Of a stretch of DNA of 7,905 nucleotides, positions 5,451-7,905 are shown in pieces. Where the stretch lies: NCBI GenBank assembly GCA_044339595.1, contig JBIIVF010000115.1, positions 1 through 7,905 of the forward strand. The letters run 5' to 3'. The DNA is from CAZTGZ01 sp044339595. GTDB lineage: Bacteria; Bacteroidota; Bacteroidia; NS11-12g; UBA9320. The notes below the pieces were generated by a model. That model saw only the letters and a program-made list of their open reading frames with translations. It was not told the origin of the DNA and made no database searches. Made by a program: the position numbers and the translations under genes. Numbering within the stretch: the first letter of the stretch is position 1; each line of letters begins with the position of its first letter.

Positions 5451-7504
5451 CCCTTATTCCCTTTCTTCTCTAAATATGTATAAAAGTCCTCTTGCGATCT
5501 CACCGCCTTTCCGGAACTTTTGACGTGTTTATCGCTGTTTCCGGCATCAAATATCCTTGCTTTTTGGTTATCATTCCACTGTAAGTTGAAAAAATCAGAC
5601 AATTCTGCTTTTAAATCCTGGTCATATATGGGGGCGGCTATTTCAACCCTCATATCTAAGTTGCGCTGCATCCAGTCAGCAGAAGAAATAAAGGTCAGGT
5701 TTTCTCCTCCGTGATGAAAGATAAAAATCCGCGTATGTTCCAGGTATTTATCTACGATACTGATGGCACGTATATTTTCACTCAATCCTTTTACCCCCGG
5801 AATTAAGGCACAAATACCGCGCACATTGAGGTCAATTTTTACACCGCACGACGAAGCTTCATACATAAGTTGAATCATACTTTCATCCAAAAGACTGTTC
5901 AATTTGATTCGGATATAGGCCTTATGACCCACCATGGCCTGATCCATTTCAAATCGAATCAAATCTGACAATTGGTCGCGCATGTAAATGGGTGAAAGCA
6001 GCAAATGCTTAAGCTTTAACGGGATATATGGCCTTTCGATGAAATTAAAGACCATACCCACTTCTCTTGCCAACTCTCGAGATGAGGTGAGTAAAGAAAC
6101 ATCGCTATAAATTTTGGCAGTTCCTTCATGAAAATTACCGGTACTTATGTAGGCATAATCTCGATCCTCTCCTTTTTCTTCCCGCACAATATGGATCATC
6201 TTTGCGTGTACCTTTAATCCGCTAATTCCGAATAAAATGGTAACCCCTTCATCGGTGAGCAATTTAGACCAGGTTAAATTCGCTTCTTCGTCAAACCTGG
6301 CTTGTAACTCCACAACGGCCAATACTTCCTTTCCGTTTCTGGCGGCATTGATCAACGCGTTTACAATTTTAGAATCAGATGCCACCCGATAAAGCGATAT
6401 TTTGATGGATTTCACCAGAGGATCAATGGCTGCTTCGCGCAACATATCAATCACATAATCAAAATTTTGATATGGGAAATGCAACAGAATATCCTTGTGT
6501 GACATCACATTTAGTATGCTGTTTGAATGCTGCAACCCAATATGCGATAACACCGGCTTGCGCGGATAAACGAGTTTGGCTTCTCCTACATTGGGAAATC
6601 GAATAAAGTCTTTGAAATTGTGGTATCGCCCGCCCCCAATCACATTGTCTTCTTCCTTCAAATTCATGCGCTTGAGCAAATACGTTAAGTACTTAACAGG
6701 TAGACGATCGTCATGGATAAAGCGCACCGGATCGCCTTTTTTTCTCCTTTCAACGCTTTTTTTCAATTTGTCGTAAAAGCTCTCAGAAATATCATCATCC
6801 AAATCGAGCTCGGCATCTCTTGTGATTTTAATGATATACGATTCTATATTCTCCGGATTAAAAATGGCAAATACTTGTGGCAAGCAAAAACGTATCACAT
6901 CATCCAGGTAGATGATGTATTTTCTTTTACCAAAGGAGGGCACTTCAACAAATCTAGATAATTGAGCTGTTGGAATTTCAATGAGTGAATATTGTTTTTT
7001 GGAAGTTTCCTTTGAACTGAACGCCACAAACAAATAGATAGAATTGTCTTTCAGATAAGGGAATTTGGGCACATTTCTCAACATAATGGGCACCAACAGG
7101 GGTTCAACGATATCCTTGTAATAAACGCTCAGAAACGACTGCTGCTTGGTATTGAGCGCATTTTCATCAATGATATGGATATTTTTCTTCGTTAATTCCT
7201 TCAATATCGTTTGATAATGAATTTGAAATTTTTCTTGTTGACGAATTACAATATCCTGAATTTGATTGAGCAACTGCTGAACCGGAAAATTCAATTCAAT
7301 TGAATTCCTTTTTTCAAGTTTTTGGAGCCTGCGCAAGGTTGCAACCCGCACCCTGAAAAACTCATCCAGGTTATTGCTAAATATACCGAGAAAACGCATC
7401 CTTTCTATCAGCGGAACGCGTGCATCGCCTGCTTCCTGCAATACCCTGGCATTGAAATAAAGCCAGCTTATTTCCCTGTGAATTAATTTTTGGTTCTCAG
7501 ACAT
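5447..7504 (-). CDS. ppk1: Polyphosphate kinase 1 (PPK1)
   Basis: The 685-residue product is full length for PPK1, which reversibly transfers the ATP gamma-phosphate onto growing polyphosphate chains. The order of domains is the N domain (about 5-105, HREISWLYFN and IFSNNLDEFFRVRVA at 41-55), head domain (about 110-310), catalytic C1 (about 315-500) and C2 (about 505-675). Key stretches are HFPYQNFDYVIDMLREAA (342-359), KISLYRVASDS (368-378), VVELQARFDEEAN (397-409), GLKVHAKM (429-436) holding the autophosphorylated histidine H433, YISTGNFHEGTA (452-463) and EHTRIFIFHHGG (589-600) holding the second histidine H590. These correspond to E. coli H435 and H592. The ATG start at 7504 has no Shine-Dalgarno sequence; instead a hairpin ending in a T-run abuts it. 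Its stop overlaps the ppx start by 4 bases, giving a synthesis/degradation pair. No missing catalytic residues are apparent. Confidence 0.97.
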   Translation of the reverse strand: MSENQKLIHREISWLYFNARVLQEAGDARVPLIERMRFLGIFSNNLDEFFRVRVATLRRLQKLEKRNSIELNFPVQQLLNQIQDIVIRQQEKFQIHYQTILKELTKKNIHIIDENALNTKQQSFLSVYYKDIVEPLLVPIMLRNVPKFPYLKDNSIYLFVAFSSKETSKKQYSLIEIPTAQLSRFVEVPSFGKRKYIIYLDDVIRFCLPQVFAIFNPENIESYIIKITRDAELDLDDDISESFYDKLKKSVERRKKGDPVRFIHDDRLPVKYLTYLLKRMNLKEEDNVIGGGRYHNFKDFIRFPNVGEAKLVYPRKPVLSHIGLQHSNSILNVMSHKDILLHFPYQNFDYVIDMLREAAIDPLVKSIKISLYRVASDSKIVNALINAARNGKEVLAVVELQARFDEEANLTWSKLLTDEGVTILFGISGLKVHAKMIHIVREEKGEDRDYAYISTGNFHEGTAKIYSDVSLLTSSRELAREVGMVFNFIERPYIPLKLKHLLLSPIYMRDQLSDLIRFEMDQAMVGHKAYIRIKLNSLLDESMIQLMYEASSCGVKIDLNVRGICALIPGVKGLSENIRAISIVDKYLEHTRIFIFHHGGENLTFISSADWMQRNLDMRVEIAAPIYDQDLKAELSDFFNLQWNDNQKARIFDAGNSDKHVKSSGKAVRSQEDFYTYLEKKGNKG

Positions 7505-7535
7505 AAAAAAAGGTGACCGATTTTAAGGGCACCTT
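7505..7535 (-). terminator. Terminator-like hairpin with T-run directly abutting the ppk1 ATG
   Basis: On the minus strand AAGGTG (7535-7530) pairs with CACCTT (7515-7510); after a C/T mismatch, CC (7528-7527) pairs with GG (7518-7517) around an 8-base A/T-rich loop. Seven Ts (7511-7505) follow, partly used by the stem, and the ATG of ppk1 begins at the very next base. The shape and polarity fit an intrinsic terminator for the beta-barrel gene ending at 7567, which lies 31 bases upstream. The stem is moderate (6+2 pairs), so efficiency is uncertain. It could alternatively act as a leader hairpin controlling ppk1. Confidence 0.6.
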
Positions 7536-7536
7536 C

Positions 7537-7544
7537 CAAAAATA
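7537..7544 (-). promoter_or_regulatory. Possible -7 box for ppk1-ppx transcription
   Basis: The minus strand reads TATTTTTG, matching TAnnTTTG. Transcription would start about 5 bases further on, near 7532, inside the hairpin, leaving a leader of about 28 nt that consists almost entirely of the hairpin and T-run. I see no matching -33 TTTG at the usual spacing; the nearest TTTG (7582-7579) is about 34 bases upstream, too far. In an A/T-rich gap such a match can arise by chance. Confidence 0.3.
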
Positions 7545-7566
7545 GCTTTTTCAGATTAAGAAATAG

Positions 7567-7905
7567 TTAAAAGTTCACCAAACGAACAAAGCTTACCTTG
7601 AAACTACTGGATCTTGTTTTACGGCTAACCGGAAATCCACCGGCATTGGTCAAAGGATTTCCATTAAAATCAACATCATATTCTTCAATACTGCCATGAC
7701 CATACTTTAAATTGATTTCAAATGGCACGTTGTTTCTCCACATGGTCATACCGAGGGAGGCAACGGGTAAAACAAAGCCCTTGTTCGGAGCATTGTCATC
7801 CATATTTGGCACCCCCAACATTCCCACTTTATTGTATTCTATTCCTGCACCGAAAGAAATTCCGTATTCCTTTTCACAATTGTAGGTAGATCCGTTCCCC
7901 ATGTA
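7567..7905 (-). CDS. Probable outer-membrane beta-barrel protein, C-terminal end (5' partial)
   Basis: This is the last 112 residues of a protein whose frame remains open at the right edge; the ATG at 7902 is just an internal Met preceded by Tyr, so I do not take it as the start. The sequence alternates polar and hydrophobic residues in strand-like blocks: YGISFGAGIEYN, FVLPVASLGMTMW, FEINLKYGHG and a final SSSFKVSFVRLVNF. Glycine- and asparagine-rich turns separate them. The last residue is Phe, the usual C-terminal signature of outer-membrane barrels recognised by the BAM machinery. One Cys lies near the start of the fragment. I do not recognise the specific family; a barrel role is inferred from pattern only. 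It reads toward ppk1 and ends 62 bases before it, with a terminator-like hairpin between, so it is probably a separate transcription unit. Confidence 0.6.
   Translation of the reverse strand, partial: YMGNGSTYNCEKEYGISFGAGIEYNKVGMLGVPNMDDNAPNKGFVLPVASLGMTMWRNNVPFEINLKYGHGSIEEYDVDFNGNPLTNAGGFPVSRKTRSSSFKVSFVRLVNF

Noticed and set aside
7567..7902. Treating the right-edge gene as a complete 111-residue protein starting at 7902
   Set aside because: The frame is open to the edge, there is no signal peptide after that Met, and the strand pattern looks like the end of a longer barrel.

Overview
The window looks like a chromosomal segment from a member of the Bacteroidota. It is moderately AT-rich by eye. 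A small secreted protein carries a type-IX-secretion-style C-terminal sorting domain, Shine-Dalgarno sequences are mostly weak or absent, and two gaps contain TAnnTTTG-type -7 boxes. The protein families (SulP-carbonic anhydrase fusion, TIGR02757/DUF2400, PPK1, PrsW) fit that phylum. I cannot name a genus. There are no rRNA or tRNA genes, insertion sequences, CRISPR arrays or phage genes. The window is almost fully coding: the longest gaps are about 50, 62 and 70 bases, so no gene-free stretch exceeds 300 bases.

Layout, left to right. Bases 2-1189 (+) hold the 3' part of a SulP anion transporter fused through a STAS domain to a complete beta-carbonic anhydrase; its 5' part lies outside the window. 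Bases 1240-1827 (+) encode a 195-residue secreted protein with a signal peptide, a fibronectin-III-like domain and a T9SS-type tail. It converges with, and overlaps by 7 bases, a leftward block of five genes. In transcription order these are ppk1 (7504-5447), ppx (5450-4530), a cystathionine gamma-synthase/lyase (4459-3314), a PrsW-family membrane protease (3303-2590) and a TIGR02757/DUF2400 protein (2600-1821). At the right edge, 7905-7567 (-) is the C-terminal end of a probable outer-membrane beta-barrel protein.

How the genes may work together. Ppk1 makes polyphosphate from ATP and Ppx degrades it; the two genes are joined by a 4-base TTGA stop/start overlap, so they form a polyphosphate turnover pair. 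The downstream trio (transsulfuration enzyme, PrsW, TIGR02757) is tightly packed: a 10-base gap and an 11-base overlap. It may have its own promoter in the 70-base gap after ppx. The right-edge gene ends at a terminator-like hairpin whose T-run directly touches the ppk1 start codon, the most unusual regulatory arrangement here. Three of six starts inside the window are non-ATG (GTG, GTG, TTG). Overall this is largely conserved core-type gene content. I see no clearly novel system; the best leads are the hairpin before ppk1 and the glycosylase-like motif in the TIGR02757 protein.
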